Source: Ilex aquifolium (taxonomy: Eukaryota > Streptophyta > Magnoliopsida > Aquifoliales > Aquifoliaceae). Taken from it: 64,000 nucleotides of DNA. The stretch spans positions 15,492,501 to 15,556,500 of the forward strand of contig OX637399.1 of the NCBI GenBank assembly GCA_951799425.1, given 5' to 3'. Below, in pieces: positions 21,328 through 33,784 of the stretch. A program made the translations under genes and the position numbers. Below the pieces are notes generated by a model. It had not been told where the DNA came from, did no database searches, and saw only the letters and a list, made by a program, of their open reading frames with translations. Each line of letters opens with the position of its first letter. The first letter of the stretch is position 1.

Positions 21328-21668
21328 ATAGGTATGCGATTTACCTAGGGGTTGATGGGGCATGGGTCTAGACCATTGCATTCATTGTACATTACATGTT
21401 ATTTGCTTAAATTGCTACATGTTATGTGATATGTGATATGTGTATTATATGCATGGTAAAATGTGTATGGAAATGGACACACTAGGGTTAGAGAACTTAA
21501 CCTTAGGAGTGGGAAAGCAAATGAACGGGAAAGTTCAAAGCGTAAGGGTCCACTATTGGAGGCATACGCTCTACTAGTGAGACAATGAGAAAGATTTAAA
21601 TGTTTTAACTTTGGTCCCTACTTCGGGATACTGAGTTAGTGTGCCATTGCCATTTGACGTGTGTGTAG
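21328..21668 (+). other. Element C untranslated leader between PBS and gag
   Basis: No coding. Related sequence lies at the same place in A (10894-10547) and B (53880-53545), including the 'cctaGGGcttgatGGg' and 'actagtgagacaatgagaa'-like blocks. The packaging signal would be expected here. Confidence 0.6.
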
Positions 21669-24600
21669 ATGGCAAGTGGAAGAAGAGGACGTCGAGGCGG
21701 TGGGCGGAACAATAACCAACCGCCACCGGTCTTCGATCAACAAGCGTTTACGGAAACCATGGGCATGATGGCGGCTACTGTTGCACAAGCTAGTGCAAAT
21801 GCCGGACATGGAGGCACGAGTAGCCTCCAACAGTTTAAAGCACACAAACCTCCAGTCTTCATGGGAGGGGCGGACCCGATGGTGGCCGACCATTGGTTCC
21901 GGCAAGTCAACAAGATCTTAGGGGCGATGGAGGTCACCTCAGACGCTACTAAGATAAGACTAGCTGCATTCCAGCTAGAGGGAGAAGCCCAATTGTGGTG
22001 GGATTGGGTGACGGCCTCGAAGAACCTAGAGGCCATGACATGGGGAGAGTTCAAGGAGCTCTTCATGGGTAAATATTTCCCAACGGTCGTTCGACATGCA
22101 AAGGCCCGAGAGTTTCTAGATTTGAAGCAAGGGTCAATGACGGTGATGGAGTATGTGGCTAAGTTCACGGAATTAGCCCGATTTGCTGATGATTACGTGG
22201 CCACGGATATGGCCAAGGTAAGGAGGTTTGAGGATGGATTGAAACTATCCATCCGGGGAAAGATTGTGGGCCTCCGCCTGCAAGACTTGGACTCTATGGT
22301 CGAGACAGCTATGGCCATTGAGAGGGAGGTTGACGATGCACGAAACATCCGTGAGGCGGGTGCTAAGGATAAGAAGAAGGAGGGCCAATCCTCTTCTTCT
22401 AGTTCGGGGAAGAAGCAGAGGACTTCTACTCCACAAGGGCAACAAGGACAGGGCCGCGGCTATCAAGGCCAAGGTCAATTTTCCCAGGGCGGGAGAAACT
22501 TCAGGACTACCTACCAGGCAGGCCAGAAGACATGTTTCCATTGCAACCAATCGGGGCATATAAAGCGGGATTGTCCGCAGAGGCAAGGATCCCAAAGCTA
22601 TGGGACACCTCAGTCCCAGTCATCAGTGGGACAGTCGCAGACACACTTTGTTCCTCCCTACCCCATCATGGGCCAGGGAAGCCAACATCAGTTCCAGGGC
22701 ACTACTCAGGCCCCTACCACTTTTCGAGCGGGGACTCCGCAGTCGGGCCAGATGGGCCAAAGCATGGGCCGAGGCCGAGGACAGGGCATGCAAGCCGGGA
22801 CTTCGGGGACCCAGGGGCGTGTCTACGCCATTACACCTCAGACTGAGCCAGTGGATCAGTCGGTCATTCAGGGTACATTTCTACTTTCTCGCTTATGGGC
22901 TAAAGTATTATTTGACTCTGGTGCATCACATTCATTCATTTCTGCATCATGTGTGAGGGAATTGGGCTTAGAGGTTGATGCATTGGAAGAGCCGTTGTAT
23001 GTGAATTCACCCCTAGGAGCTAGGGTGTGTGTGAATCAGATATGTCGGGGTTGTGAGCTAGAGATCTCGGGGATTCTACTCACCGTGGACCTTAGGGTTA
23101 TGGACATGTCGGAATTCGATGTCATCCTTGGGATGGACTGGTTGGCGGCGTATCGGGTCGTTATTGATTGTGACAGGAAGAGGGTCACCGCCTATACACC
23201 GGACGGTGTTTGTTTCAAGTTTCAGGGGGAAAAGCATGATGCTCTACCTCAAGTCGTGTATGATTCACGATGGCATGGGCAGTTGATGGGTTGGCTTGCG
23301 AGCCTTACTCTGGAGGACGAGGCGAGACAAGAATTGGGTCTACCTCGGGTGGTGTGTGAATATGAGGACGTTTTTCCGGACGAGTTACCGGGATTACCTC
23401 CCCATAGGAATGTGGACTTTAGCATTGAGTTGCATCCGGGAACTTCGCCCATTTCTATGACTCCACATAGGATGGCGCCAGCTGAGTTGCAAGAACTCAA
23501 GGTCCAATTACAAGAATTATTGGACAAGGGCTTTATTAGACCGAGTACCTCACCTTGGGGCGCTCCGGTGCTGTTTGCCAAGAAGAAGGATAAGACCCTT
23601 CGATTGTGTATAGACTATCGGCAGTTAAACCGGGTCACCATCAAGAATAGGTACCCTTTGCCGAGGATCGATGATCTGTTTGATCAGCTGAGGGGAGCGC
23701 GGGTCTATTCAAAGATAGATCTCCGCACGGGCTACCATCAGTTGAGGATTAGGGAGTCAGATATCCCTACGACGGCGTTCAGAACGCGGTACGGGCATTT
23801 CGAGTTCACGGTGATGCCATTTGGGTTGACGAATGCCCCAGCGGCATTCATGGATCTCATGCATAGGGTGTTCCAGCCCTATTTAGATCAGTTTGTCGTA
23901 GTGTTTGTTGATGACATCCTGATCTACTCCAAGACAGAGGAGGAGCATGAGGGTCACTTGAGGATTGTTCTCCAAACCTTGAGGGACCATAAATTGTACG
24001 CCAAGTTCAGCAAGTGTGAATTTTGGCTCACGGAGGTGAAATTCTTGGGACACGTGGTGTCAGCCTCGGGGGTGTCAGTTGACCCGGAGAAGGTTGAGGC
24101 AGTTATGAGTTGGGAGAGGCCAAAGTCAGTCTTCGAGATACGTAGTTTCTTGGGATTGGCAGGGTATTACCGGAGGTTCATCGAGGACTTCTCCCGACTA
24201 GCCGCACCTATGACTAGATTGACCCGGAAGGAGGTCAAGTTCGAGTGGAATGATTCGTGTGAGAAGACATTCCAAGAACTAAAGAGGAGACTCACTTCAG
24301 CTCCTATCTTGATTGTTCCAGAAAGGGGACAAAACTACACGGTATATTGCGATGCCTCCAAAGACGGACTGGGTTGTGTCTTGATGCAGTCCGGGAGAGT
24401 GGTGGCTTATGGTTCTCGACAGTTGAAGAATCACGAGCAGAATTACCCCACGCATGACATGGAATTGGCGGCCATAGTCTTTGCCTTGAAGGCTTGGCGC
24501 CACTATTTGTATGGTGAACGATTTGAAGTGTTTTCGGACCACAAAAGTCTGAAGTACATCTTCACTCAACGGGACCTCAACATGAGGCAGCGTAGGTGGA

Positions 24601-26276
24601 TGGAGTACCTAGAAGACTATGACTTCACTTTGCATTACCACCCTGGTAAGGCAAATGTGGTGGCTGACGCACTTAGTCGGAAGTCACGGGGTGTCTTAGC
24701 TAGTGTGGCTTCCCGGGAGTGGCGGATGCTTGAGGCCGTGGGCCAATTTGGGCTGCATTATCGGGGTCGGACTCAGGGTGTTTTAGGGAGCTTGGTGGCT
24801 ACGCCTTCCCTACTGAGCAGAATGATTGAGTCCCAGAGACAGGACTCAGAGTTATCATCCATCAGGGACCTAGTGCAGGCGGGTACTGGTGACGAGGGCT
24901 GGGCCATTCACTCGGATGACAGTCTTCGGTTTAGGGGAAGGGTTGTGGTTCCCCAGTCGGCGGAGCTGAGAGAGGAGATCCTCAGGGAGTTCCATTGCTC
25001 TCGTTTTGCGGTGCACCCAGGCGGCACGAAGATGTATCATGATCTTCGTCGCCAGTATTATTGGAGCGGAATGAAGAGGCAAATTGGCGACTTTGTCAGT
25101 AGATGCCTCACATGTCAACAGATTAAAGCCGAGCACCAGAGACCAGCAGGGTTGCTCCAGCCCTTGGAAGTGGCTGAGTGGAAGTGGGAGCACGTCACAA
25201 TGGACTTTGTGACCCACTTGCCACGGACATCGCGGGGACATGATGCGGTGTGGGTGATAGTGGACCGGCTTACGAAGTCGGCACACTTTTTGGCGGTGCG
25301 GATGACCTTCACTCTGGAGGAATTCTGCAGGTTGTACATAAGGGAGATAGTCCGGTTGCATGGGGTACCCGTATCTATAGTATCGGATCGGGATCCCAGG
25401 TTTACGGCTCACTTTTGGGAGAGTTTCCAGCGAGCCATGGGGACTCAGTTGAGGATGAGCACAGCCTTTCATCCCCATACAGATGGTCAGTCAGAGAGGA
25501 CCATTCAGACGTTAGAGGACATGCTACGAGCATGTGTCCTAGACCTCAAGGGTAGTTGGGAAGAGCATTTACCCTTAGTGGAATTCGCCTATAATAACAG
25601 CTATCAGGCGAGCATACGGATGGCACCCTATGAGGCGCTTTATGGGAGGCTTTCTCGTTCTCCGGTTTGTTGGACTGAGGTTGGAGAAAGACCCTCTACT
25701 GGCCCAGAATTAATAAGAGACACCTCGGAGAAGGTGGACCTAATAAAGAAACGTCTTCTCACGGCTCAAAGCCGGCAGAAGAGTTACGCCGATAGAAGGC
25801 GGCGACCTCTGGAGTTTGAGGTGGGAGATCATGTCTTCTTAAAAGTGATGCCCAAGAGAGGAGTGGTCAGATTCGGCAAGCGAGGAAAGCTGTCGCCGAG
25901 ATATATTGGGCCCTTCGAGATACTTGAGAGAGTTGGCACTGTGGCCTATAGGTTGGCGTTGCCGCCAGGTTTATCGGGTGTTCATGCTGTATTCCATGTC
26001 TCCATGCTCCGGAAGTATACTCCAGATCCGACGCATGTTGTGGATTGGGGAGAACTCGTTGTTGATGCAGATGGGACCTTTGAGGAGGGACCAGTGCGTG
26101 TCATGGATAGCCGGGATCAGGTTTTGCGAGGCAAGACCGTGAGGCTTGTGAAGGTGTTGTGGCAACACCGAGGAGTGGAAGAAGCAACATGGGAGCGTGA
26201 GGACACCATACGTGCCAATTATCCTTTCTTATTTGAGGATGGAGGTACATTTTTACAGTCATTTAGTATTATATGA
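21669..26276 (+). CDS. Gag-pol polyprotein of Tekay/Del-type chromovirus, intact
   Basis: Single 1535-residue frame carrying all functions for copy-and-paste movement. Order: basic N-terminus; gag capsid about 70-230; zinc knuckle C289, C292, H297, C302; retropepsin DSGAS at 416-420 (one Asp, works as a dimer); RT about 620-800 with Asp684 and FVDD (Asp748, Asp749); RNase H with Asp895, Glu932, Asp957, Asp1000; integrase zinc domain His1109, His1116, Cys1146, Cys1149; DDE triad Asp1179, Asp1240, Glu1276 (DD35E); GPY-type C-terminus about 1400-1450; chromodomain about 1473-1520 ([33 protein letters not shown]), which in related elements directs integration to heterochromatin. No stop separates gag from pol. 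Every key residue I looked for is present. A, B and probably other pol-less relatives could be served in trans by this protein. Confidence 0.95.
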   Translation: MASGRRGRRGGGRNNNQPPPVFDQQAFTETMGMMAATVAQASANAGHGGTSSLQQFKAHKPPVFMGGADPMVADHWFRQVNKILGAMEVTSDATKIRLAAFQLEGEAQLWWDWVTASKNLEAMTWGEFKELFMGKYFPTVVRHAKAREFLDLKQGSMTVMEYVAKFTELARFADDYVATDMAKVRRFEDGLKLSIRGKIVGLRLQDLDSMVETAMAIEREVDDARNIREAGAKDKKKEGQSSSSSSGKKQRTSTPQGQQGQGRGYQGQGQFSQGGRNFRTTYQAGQKTCFHCNQSGHIKRDCPQRQGSQSYGTPQSQSSVGQSQTHFVPPYPIMGQGSQHQFQGTTQAPTTFRAGTPQSGQMGQSMGRGRGQGMQAGTSGTQGRVYAITPQTEPVDQSVIQGTFLLSRLWAKVLFDSGASHSFISASCVRELGLEVDALEEPLYVNSPLGARVCVNQICRGCELEISGILLTVDLRVMDMSEFDVILGMDWLAAYRVVIDCDRKRVTAYTPDGVCFKFQGEKHDALPQVVYDSRWHGQLMGWLASLTLEDEARQELGLPRVVCEYEDVFPDELPGLPPHRNVDFSIELHPGTSPISMTPHRMAPAELQELKVQLQELLDKGFIRPSTSPWGAPVLFAKKKDKTLRLCIDYRQLNRVTIKNRYPLPRIDDLFDQLRGARVYSKIDLRTGYHQLRIRESDIPTTAFRTRYGHFEFTVMPFGLTNAPAAFMDLMHRVFQPYLDQFVVVFVDDILIYSKTEEEHEGHLRIVLQTLRDHKLYAKFSKCEFWLTEVKFLGHVVSASGVSVDPEKVEAVMSWERPKSVFEIRSFLGLAGYYRRFIEDFSRLAAPMTRLTRKEVKFEWNDSCEKTFQELKRRLTSAPILIVPERGQNYTVYCDASKDGLGCVLMQSGRVVAYGSRQLKNHEQNYPTHDMELAAIVFALKAWRHYLYGERFEVFSDHKSLKYIFTQRDLNMRQRRWMEYLEDYDFTLHYHPGKANVVADALSRKSRGVLASVASREWRMLEAVGQFGLHYRGRTQGVLGSLVATPSLLSRMIESQRQDSELSSIRDLVQAGTGDEGWAIHSDDSLRFRGRVVVPQSAELREEILREFHCSRFAVHPGGTKMYHDLRRQYYWSGMKRQIGDFVSRCLTCQQIKAEHQRPAGLLQPLEVAEWKWEHVTMDFVTHLPRTSRGHDAVWVIVDRLTKSAHFLAVRMTFTLEEFCRLYIREIVRLHGVPVSIVSDRDPRFTAHFWESFQRAMGTQLRMSTAFHPHTDGQSERTIQTLEDMLRACVLDLKGSWEEHLPLVEFAYNNSYQASIRMAPYEALYGRLSRSPVCWTEVGERPSTGPELIRDTSEKVDLIKKRLLTAQSRQKSYADRRRRPLEFEVGDHVFLKVMPKRGVVRFGKRGKLSPRYIGPFEILERVGTVAYRLALPPGLSGVHAVFHVSMLRKYTPDPTHVVDWGELVVDADGTFEEGPVRVMDSRDQVLRGKTVRLVKVLWQHRGVEEATWEREDTIRANYPFLFEDGGTFLQSFSII

Positions 26277-26339
26277 CTATTGCATATGCGTGTGATTGTA
26301 TGTGCATGAGTGTGTGAATTTCGGGGACGAAATTCTTTT

Positions 26340-26352
26340 AAGGGGGGAAGAA
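26340..26352 (+). promoter_or_regulatory. Element C polypurine tract
   Basis: AAGGGGGGAAGAA directly before the 3' LTR. Confidence 0.9.
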
Positions 26353-28955
26353 TGTAAAACCCGAGAAAATTTGAACTTTTGTGAAAAAGGGCAAAAAGGT
26401 AATTTGCCACTATGGCACAGGTTGTAAACCTGAATTTTTCTAGAGCTCGGATGACGAAACGGACCTCACCGTTGGATTCGTCTCGCGAAAACTAGTTACC
26501 TTGTCAATTTTCATTGAATTCCGAGATAGTCGGATTTTTCGCGTCTTACGAGACGAACGGACCTCGGGTGACCCCGTACACGAAATTTTTATAAAATTTT
26601 CAAGTTTGGGGAAGTATTAGAGACAAGTTAAAATAAAAATATTTTGAACTTAAACTGGGACGAAATTTAATCGTTTCGGGGTTAAAACGGACCCGGAAAA
26701 GAGAGGCCGTGTGGCGCGTTGTGGGCCAAGTGTTCCAAGAGTATTTAAAGGGGAGAAAATCAGATTTTCTCCCCATTTGTTCAGCCGGTTTTAGCGTGAG
26801 AAAGAGGAGAGGGAAAAGCTAGGTTTTCTCCACCTTCTCTCTAAGATCCTCGTCTCCACGGAGCTCAAATCCACTCGGGCCAAGAGAGAAAGTTGTTCCC
26901 CTCGCCAAGAGCTACAAAACCATACCAAGGAGGTCGGGTTTTGGAGAGAATTCAAGGACGGGATTTTTGGAGGCTAGGGCTTTGAGCTCGAATCGGGTCT
27001 AGGAGGCTTCCCAACGTCGTTCCTTACGCTTCAAGAGGTAGGGTTCCCTCCTACCAAGGTTTATTCCACACCTAGAATGCTTAGGTGAAATGGGTAAATG
27101 AATAGATATGTATATGTATATGTCATTTGCCTATGGTTGTGAAATTGGGTGAAATGGGTTGAAATAAATTCTAATTGGATTGGTAATTAGAAGTTTCTAA
27201 ATGAAATTTCTAGGATTGAGTATATGAAATTAACCCAATGTGACACTTGGGCTATGTGAAGTGTGGGCATGCTATGTGTTTATCTTATGCCTTGAAATTG
27301 AAGTATGTTATTTCTTGATAATGTGATGACATGCTTGGGTGTTGATTAAGATTAAATGTTGATATATTTTCATGTTTGTAATATATTGACATTGTAGCGA
27401 ATTATGGAAATTATATGTACATGATATAATTTTGCCATGAAATATGTGAAATGTGATTAGAATGTTCATGTGTTACTCATAGCATATTGAACATGATAAT
27501 ATTGTCGCAATGGAGCATCACATTGCATATGCACGGGAACATCGCATTTAGTGGGTGTGTGTGCATGGTGGTTGTCTTCACCACGCTTGGTGGATGACAA
27601 GTGGGCTCGGGTAATATGGGTCGATGACCTAGTCGAGTCTCACGGTTTGCATGGTTGTTAGGGTTGGGGTAGCAAGAAGGGCTAGACTATCCCTCGGGTG
27701 AGAGACCCGGTGATCGGAGACGCACTCCGTTGGTATAGAGCCCATAAAGTGTGTCGGTGTACGCGGAACCGTTGGTGGAAGTCCATAAATTCCGTGTCGG
27801 TTGGGTGCCGTTGGTGTAAGTCCATAAATATCCACCCCAAGAAAGACCCTAGAATGAAAATGTCATTTGATGTGCAACATAAATGACGGATTGGTGCACA
27901 TTGGCGTTTGCATGTGTAGAGGAGCCGGGGAGGGCTCGGGTGATATGCATGTGTGAGTCTCACCTCATTACATGGCATGACATTGTGAAATTCCAACATT
28001 GAATACATTTTATTGCTTGGAATGTTATGAATTGTTGTTTTGTGGCATGTGAACATTTCATATGCATATAGGTTGGGATGTAGCCTCATTAGGAAATACC
28101 CTATTGAGCGTGGCTCACCCTTTGTGGGAAAAAAAAAAAAAACATTTCAGGTGCGGGGTTCACACCGGCGGACGGCTCCCATTTCGAGCCCCAAGGTTTA
28201 AGAAAGCCGACTTGTGGCTTTTATTGTTGTTTTGTAAAGCTTTTGAAAAGAATTCCATTTTGATATGTAAATGTATGGAATCAATTGTAATAGAACTTGT
28301 ATAAACCATGTTTTATATGAAAATCCTTATCAAACATGTATTTGATGAGTTGGGAAGGGTTTTGAATGGATTGGAAAGGAAAAATGGTTGAAAATGGCAA
28401 AACTGGGCAGAGAGTACCGGTACTGGGTACCGGTACTGAATGGTACCGGTACTGGGTACCGGTACGGAATGGTACCGGTACAGGACACCGGTACCCTCTT
28501 TCCAGTGGGTTGACAGTACCGGTACTGGATACCGGTACCCTCTTTCCAGTGGGTTGACAGTACCGGTACCCGGTACCGGTACTGAATGGTACCGGTACTG
28601 GATACCGGTACCCCCCTTTCCAGTGGGTTGATAGTACCGGTACCGGGTACCGGTACTGGGTACCGGTACTCTCTTCAAAATTTTCAGATTTTTACACTGC
28701 TTCGCCCTATTTTCAATCTACGTTTTCCTTCCCTCCAATGATGTAAATGGACTATAATGGAGTATAAATCATGGTATATTGAATATTGGTTGAACCCAAA
28801 TGAATAACCGAATCCGGTTAACAATTGTGAGTTAAGATCCCGGTTAAGGGGATGCTACTACCATGGTGTTAGGTTGAGTGACATCCACGGGTATTTCCGC
28901 GGGTTGACGGGTGGTCAACGGTTAATAAGGGACCCCCGGATTTTGGGGCGTCACA
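26353..28955 (+). repeat. Element C 3' LTR
   Basis: 2603-bp copy of 18666-21312. It is 44 bp shorter because of two losses (about 28 and 17 bp) inside the palindrome array. TATA, predicted donor (27038) and acceptor are the same. TSD TTAGT follows at 28956-28960. Confidence 0.95.
28413..28673 (+). repeat. GTACCGGTAC palindrome array in element C 3' LTR
   Basis: Same array as 20727-21030 with two palindrome-spacer units lost; changes are whole-unit steps. Confidence 0.95.
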
Positions 28956-28960
28956 TTAGT

Positions 28961-29746
28961 ACCGGTAATATAAAGTATTTTAATCCCCTCCCATGGTTGT
29001 TAGTTCAGTAGGTACTATGGTGGGTCCCACAAACAACCATCTAACAAATATACAATTTTACCCTTAACATCATCCATTTCATTACTCTGTTTGTGTAATG
29101 CTTTTGCAAAATGTTTGGTATAATACATGGTATGGCAATCCTTACGCTTAAACATAATACAAGGAAAAAATTTAAAATAATTTTTTTTAAAAAAAATAAA
29201 AAATAAAAAAATCGATGACACCGTATGCTTAAACATAATACAAGAAAAAAATTTAAAATAATATTTTTTTAAAAAAATAAAAGAAAATCGGTGACACCGT
29301 ACACTTAAACATAATACAAGAAAAAATTAATTTTTAAAAAAAAAATAAAAATAAAAATAAAATGGTGACACCGTAAGCTTAAACATAATACAAGGAAAAA
29401 ATTCAAAATCACAATTTTTTTTAAAAAAATAAAAAAATAAAAAACCATTAGTGGACAAATCTCATACTAACATTAAATGTTGAAGGGTAATTCAGTCCTT
29501 AGCTTCCTTAATACCATTGGTGGCCAAAACCCAAAAAATAACACTACCTCCTTGGTGGTATTATATAAGTCCATGTATATGGGTTTCGATGACTGTAGCG
29601 AGCGGGTCGGTATTGCAACCCAAAAAATAGTACCACACGAAAAAAGACAAACAAATAAGGTATTACTGGGCTCCACGTACTATTTTCCCTAATCCCACCT
29701 TCTTATACCACCATTATCCTTCAAACAAACATGCCCTTATTGTTGA
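28961..29746. mobile_element. Possible MITE-like non-autonomous DNA element
   Basis: The right end, read inward on the minus strand, starts GGGCATGTTTGTTTGAAGG, typical of plant MITE ends. The left part carries 'ggtactatggtgggtccca', which is loosely inverted relative to 'tgggctccacgtactat' near 29670. No clear TIR or TSD, because C is inserted at the left edge and a copia remnant abuts the right. The two ORFs of 60-70 codons near 29480-29690 are not convincing genes. Confidence 0.3.
29147..29450 (+). repeat. AT-rich tandem repeat, about four units of 74-81 bp
   Basis: Units begin 'cttaaacataatacaag' at 29147, 29228, 29304 and 29378 and include 'ggtgacaccgta' and A/T runs. Spacings are 81, 76 and 74 bp. 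Confidence 0.85.
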
Positions 29747-30870
29747 AATTCGGGCTACTGTTGCATAACTATCAAAATAGTCAATACCTTCCTTTTGTGT
29801 GAACTCTTTTGCCAGTAATCTCACCTTAAATTTCTCCACTGTACCATTTGTCCTCAATTTCTTTTAAAATCCATTTACACTTGATGGGTTTTGAACCTGA
29901 GGGTAATTCAGCTAGTTTCCAAGTCTTATTACTCATAATGAAATCCATCTCATCATTTATAGCTTATGTCCAAAAAGCCAAATCTTGAGCTCTCATTGCT
30001 TCTTCTAAGGTCAATGGATCTGATTCCATTGATAAAGTAAAGATTATTTGCTTACATGTACTTTCTCAATTTCCTTCTACCGTGTAAACAATAAAATTTG
30101 GACCAAAGGATTTCTCGATATTAGTTCTTTTACTTCTCTTAAGTTCTACTTGGTTACTAGTCTTAGTTGGTTCATTCTCCTTTGAACGCACTATTGGTAC
30201 ATCCATCACTTCTTTAGATTCCTTTAATTTTGGTATAGTGGAGAACCTATTTTCACAGAATAATGCATCGCTAGATTCTATGATAGTATTAATTTCAATT
30301 GATTCATTGTGTTCTATTACTATGAATCTATAGCCTTTACTATGTTGTGCATATCCTAAGAAAATACACTATATTCCTTTATTCTCTAGTTTTTTTTTTC
30401 TTGGCAATCTTACAATAGCTCTACAACCCCAAACTTTTAAGTAACCTAGATTAGGTTTCCTTTTCATCCAATATTCATAGAGTGTGATCTTTATATTCTT
30501 TATGGGAACCCTATTTAATATGTGTCAGGCTGTTAACATGGTTTCCCCCCAAAATCCTTTGCCTAAACCTGAATAAGAAAGCATAGCATTAACCATTTCA
30601 GTTAGTGTCCTATTCTTTCTTTTTGCTACACTATTTTGTTGTGGGGTATATGATGCTGTGACTTCATGTACTATTCCTACATCTTCACAAAACTAAGAAA
30701 AATGGTATTCACCACCTCTATCAAACCTTAGCCGCTTAATCTTTGTGTTACATAGATTTTCTACTCCATTCTTATAAATTTTACAATTCAAAAGATATAC
30801 ATAGCAAAATTTTGAGTCTGTCTGTGAATGTCACAAAATATTTTTTGCCACCTCTAGTAGGTGTGTGATG
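29747..30870 (-). pseudogene. Ty1/copia pol: integrase and start of RT, truncated
   Basis: Minus-strand copia remnant. Integrase boxes YTPQQNSVAKRKNRTL (about 30655-30605; the Glu of the AERKN box is Lys) and WGETMLT, then YEYWMKRKPNLGYLKVWGC. The variable linker follows, and the RT opening: EEAMRAQDLAFW, MDFIMSNKTWKLAELP, KPIKCKWI, then FTQKEGIDYFDSYATVARIS. There it ends at 29747, so the RT catalytic core is absent. Many stops and frameshifts. Confidence 0.7.
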
Positions 30871-30874
30871 CAAA

Positions 30875-31504
30875 TCACAAAATCTGACAAAGATGTAGTT
30901 CTTTCAACTTTAGGGAATGGTTTTCTATTGATTTTAGTTTGCATGCAAATTCATACTTATCAACCTTATTATTTTCATACTTAGGAATTAAATTCAACTT
31001 AAACATGTCATCCATTTTCCTAGTATTGACATGCCCTAATCTACCATGCCACAAAGAAAGGCAATCAACAAAGTAAGCAGAAATAGACATTTTATTAATA
31101 TTGAGTTTAAACATTCTCTTGTACAAATACCCTTTCCCTACAAAGGCTACATCTTTGGACAGAACAAACTTATTTGCCTCAAATACAAGTTTGAAACCAC
31201 ATTTGTTGAGGAAACTTCTAGAAGCCAAGTTCTTTCTAACTTCCAGCACATGGTAAACATTGGGAAGAGTAATAATATTTCCAGAAGTGAATTCAATGTC
31301 CACATTTCCTTTTCCCTTCAACAGTGTCGTAGAGGTGTTTCCCATGTCGAGAACAATGGCATCTTCAATTGATTCATAGGTGATAAACATATTCTTGTCT
31401 TTGCAGACATGCCTCGTTGCACTTGAATCTACCCACCAAGAACCATCTTCTTCAAGGAGATTAACCTCGGATATGACTGATACAAACTTCTCCTTTGAGT
31501 TCAT
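30875..31504 (-). pseudogene. Ty1/copia protease and GAG-pre-integrase region
   Basis: Open for 209 codons. The copia protease box WWVDSSATRHVC has Ser in place of the active-site Gly (DSG changed to DSS), so it is probably inactive. ITLPNVYHVLEVRKNLASRSFL and the GAG-pre-integrase box LWHGRLGHVNTRKMDDM follow, then the Cys of the integrase zinc site. A copia element places protease upstream of integrase and RT, as seen here. Confidence 0.8.
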
Positions 31505-32450
31505 TGATCCTGACTTCTTTTTGTAGAAACGACAGTCCTTCTTGAAGCGCCCTGGCTTATTACAGAAATAACAAGTGTCTTTCTTCTTTTGTTAATATTA
31601 GAATCATTGGCATTGTTTTTTCTCTTTTGATTGTTTCGTCCAAAGTGATGAGATTGTACATTCTCCTTTCCTTCCTCCACCATAGGAATCTTAGAAGAAA
31701 GTTTCTTTGGCTCCTCGCTTTTCTCTCGAGCCCTTAACACTTCCTCAAGCCTGAGGTGTGTTGCCACTTCCTCGAGAGATAAATCCTCTTTCTTGTGCTT
31801 CAAATTCTTCCTAAAATCTTTCATATCGGAGGAAGTTTTTCAATAATAGTAGAAACTAAAATGGACTCATCCATATTCATATTCTTTTGTTTAAACTGAT
31901 TTAGAATACGTTGAATCTCATCAAATTGATCTAGCACAGATTTATCATCTACCATTTTAAAGTTAATAAACTGATCGACAAGAAACTTCTTACTCGTAGC
32001 ATCCTCTGCAAGATATTTTTTTTCTAATTTGTCCCATAGCTCCTCAGTAGATTCCACTCCTTGATAGAGATCAAATAGAGAGTCAAACATTGCATTTAAA
32101 ATGTGTCCTTTGCAGAGATAGTCATCTTGCTCCCACTTTGCTAGATTTCATGCATGCGCCACTGTTTCAGTCTCTTGTTCTACAGGTTTTGGTGTGGTCA
32201 ACACATAGGCAATCTTCAATGTAATAAGAAGGAATTGCAATTTTCTTTGCCAATGGAGGAAATTCCCACCATCAAATCTATCCAACTGATGAAACTTTCT
32301 GTCATGTGACGGATTGATTTTGCAGACAAAGAAGAATCCATGAATAAATACTATTTTTAGATTGTTAGAAATGTACACCTCTAGGGTCGTCACTCTTTTG
32401 AATTCTTGATCATAGTAACTATATTGCAACACTGAAAATTGATTCAAGTC
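31505..32450 (-). pseudogene. Ty1/copia gag
   Basis: KFHQLDRFDGGNFLHWQRKLQFLLITLKIAYVL (32310-32210) is the standard copia gag start. A stop follows, then KGHILNAMFDSLFDLYQGVESTEELWDKLEKKYL to MNMDESILVSTIIEKLPP (32115-31825). After a frameshift come a Lys-rich region and the zinc knuckle CYFCNKPGRFKKDC at 31574-31533, with Arg in place of the knuckle His. Decayed. Confidence 0.75.
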
Positions 32451-33170
32451 GTGTATGAGAACACTTTCCTAAAAACAGCATCTACCGCCACCAGTTGTTT
32501 AGAAAGGTGTGCACCAAAAAATCTGCAAATTTGTTCTCAAGATACAATGAAGCTTCTTAAACCTACATGTGTATCGCACTTATAAAGAAAGTATCCAAAT
32601 ATCTTAAGGTAATCAAATAGCGAACATCTAGTATTCTAACTCTGTAAGAAATAAAATACTAGATTGAATAGAAAATAATAGATCTATGTGGATTTGGGAG
32701 AAATGAAGAGAAAGAAGACTGAGAGAGCAATTCTAAAATTGTTCAATGGTTCAATGGTGTGATTTAGGAGTGCAAGACATCACCTATTTATAGACGCACT
32801 AGTGGATTTTCATAAAGGATGCAACCATATGTAATAGTGCCTGGATACCAATGGTGACTTTATGAAAAGGTACACCCATTTGAAATAGTACCTCTTAGTC
32901 CAAGAGTTATCAAAGGTGACTTTATGAAAATTTGTGACTATTTGTAATGGTGAATTTTAACCAATGGGTTTTAATGGTGTCTTTATGAAAAGATGTAACC
33001 ATCTGAATTAATGTCTTTGGCAAAAAGTCGCCAACTTGGATCACTAGCCTTTCATGTCATTTTTACTTCACACCTTTCCAAATTCTTCCAAAAGTCACAA
33101 AGTGTTTTTCAAAAATAATCACCCAAAAAAGCTTTTATTTTGAAAATACTTTAACATCACCGAGATCTAC
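32451..33170 (-). repeat. Probable copia 5' LTR and leader region
   Basis: TATAAATA on the minus strand at 32792-32785 lies about 340 bp upstream of the gag start. A possible LTR end '...taaaca' is followed by 'actggtggcgg' near 32490-32500. The other LTR is lost, so the limits cannot be set. Several related 'ctttatgaaaa..tg.aacca' stretches (about 32810-33005) suggest internal repeats in the upstream part. Confidence 0.4.
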
Positions 33171-33585
33171 CATTAAAAGTAGGCAAGCTGCCGGGTAAAA
33201 AGGGCCAACAAAAATCGTAGTAAACCGTAAAAGGATAGAAATTGCAAGCTAAAGAATACCATGAGTATTAATAGAGGTAAATTCAACTGCATGCAACTCC
33301 CTCAACTTACTGTTGACGTATGATATGTCTTATCTTAGAAATAACAAAAGTCGGCCGAGATGGAGCTGGGAGCCAACCTATACTTTTCTGGGCTTGCCTT
33401 GCCTCAACATCTAAAAAAAGGACTAAAGGGAAGGGCTCACACTTCTAGCAGCTCTTGGACATTTGTTCACTTACTAAAAGGTAAAGACCTTACTTTCTTT
33501 CCTAAGCCCCGCCTAAAAAGAGACTCTTCTGCGCTCATGCTCCAATACCATGAAGCACTTTACTAACTTGAAAAAGCAGAAAAAA
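33171..33585. other. Unassigned sequence, not recognised
   Basis: Less AT-rich than its surroundings. A 68-codon frame at 33360-33566 has no recognised domain. The base composition and style ('gtcggccgagatggagctgggagcc') remind me of plant mitochondrial intergenic DNA, but I cannot show that. Confidence 0.2.
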
Positions 33586-33589
33586 TAGA

Positions 33590-33757
33590 CTTATCGGAAA
33601 CGATTAAAGCTATTATGTTTTGGATGAATTTACCTTGTTTGGATAGAAACTGTGTTGATCGCAACATACTTGATCAATCGCATACCGTTTAAGTTCTTGT
33701 TGGAAGCATCTCTAATTACTCTCATTTAAAAGTCTTTGGCTACTGTTCATATTCTCC
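33590..33757 (+). pseudogene. Short + strand copia integrase fragment
   Basis: Reads GSISNYSHLKVFGYCSYS after a stop, matching the copia 'PNYSHLRVFGC' box at the integrase end. It is on the strand opposite to the other copia remnant, so it comes from a different copy. Ends at a T27 run. Confidence 0.45.
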
Positions 33758-33784
33758 TTTTTTTTTTTTTTTTTTTTTTTTTTT
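33758..33784 (-). repeat. T27 homopolymer, possible poly(A) end of a minus-strand retrocopy
   Basis: 27 T on the + strand. It could be the poly(A) tail of a minus-strand LINE/SINE-like insertion covering sequence to its right, but no such element is recognised and no TSD was found. Confidence 0.4.

Larger units (their letters stand above)
18666..28955 (+). mobile_element. Element C: intact Tekay/Del-type LTR retrotransposon
   Basis: A complete 10.3-kb chromovirus: LTR 18666-21312, PBS 21316-21327, gag-pol 21669-26276, PPT 26340-26352, LTR 26353-28955, TSD TTAGT on both sides. The LTRs (2647 and 2603 bp) start TG and end CA. By eye they differ at about half a dozen single bases plus two deletions in the palindrome array, so insertion is very recent. 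The C-terminal chromodomain, tRNA-Met PBS and long LTRs fit the Tekay (Del) clade. Confidence 0.95.

Noticed and set aside
22245..22846. Several frames overlapping gag-pol of C on both strands
   Set aside because: Shadows of the 1535-residue frame, with composition dictated by it.
28961..28970. Extension of the palindrome theme into 'accggtaat' after element C
   Set aside because: A single ACCGGT without the GTAC arms; chance match in flanking DNA.
29147..29450. CRISPR-like array
   Set aside because: Four AT-rich units without constant-length spacers in a plant nuclear context; an ordinary tandem repeat.
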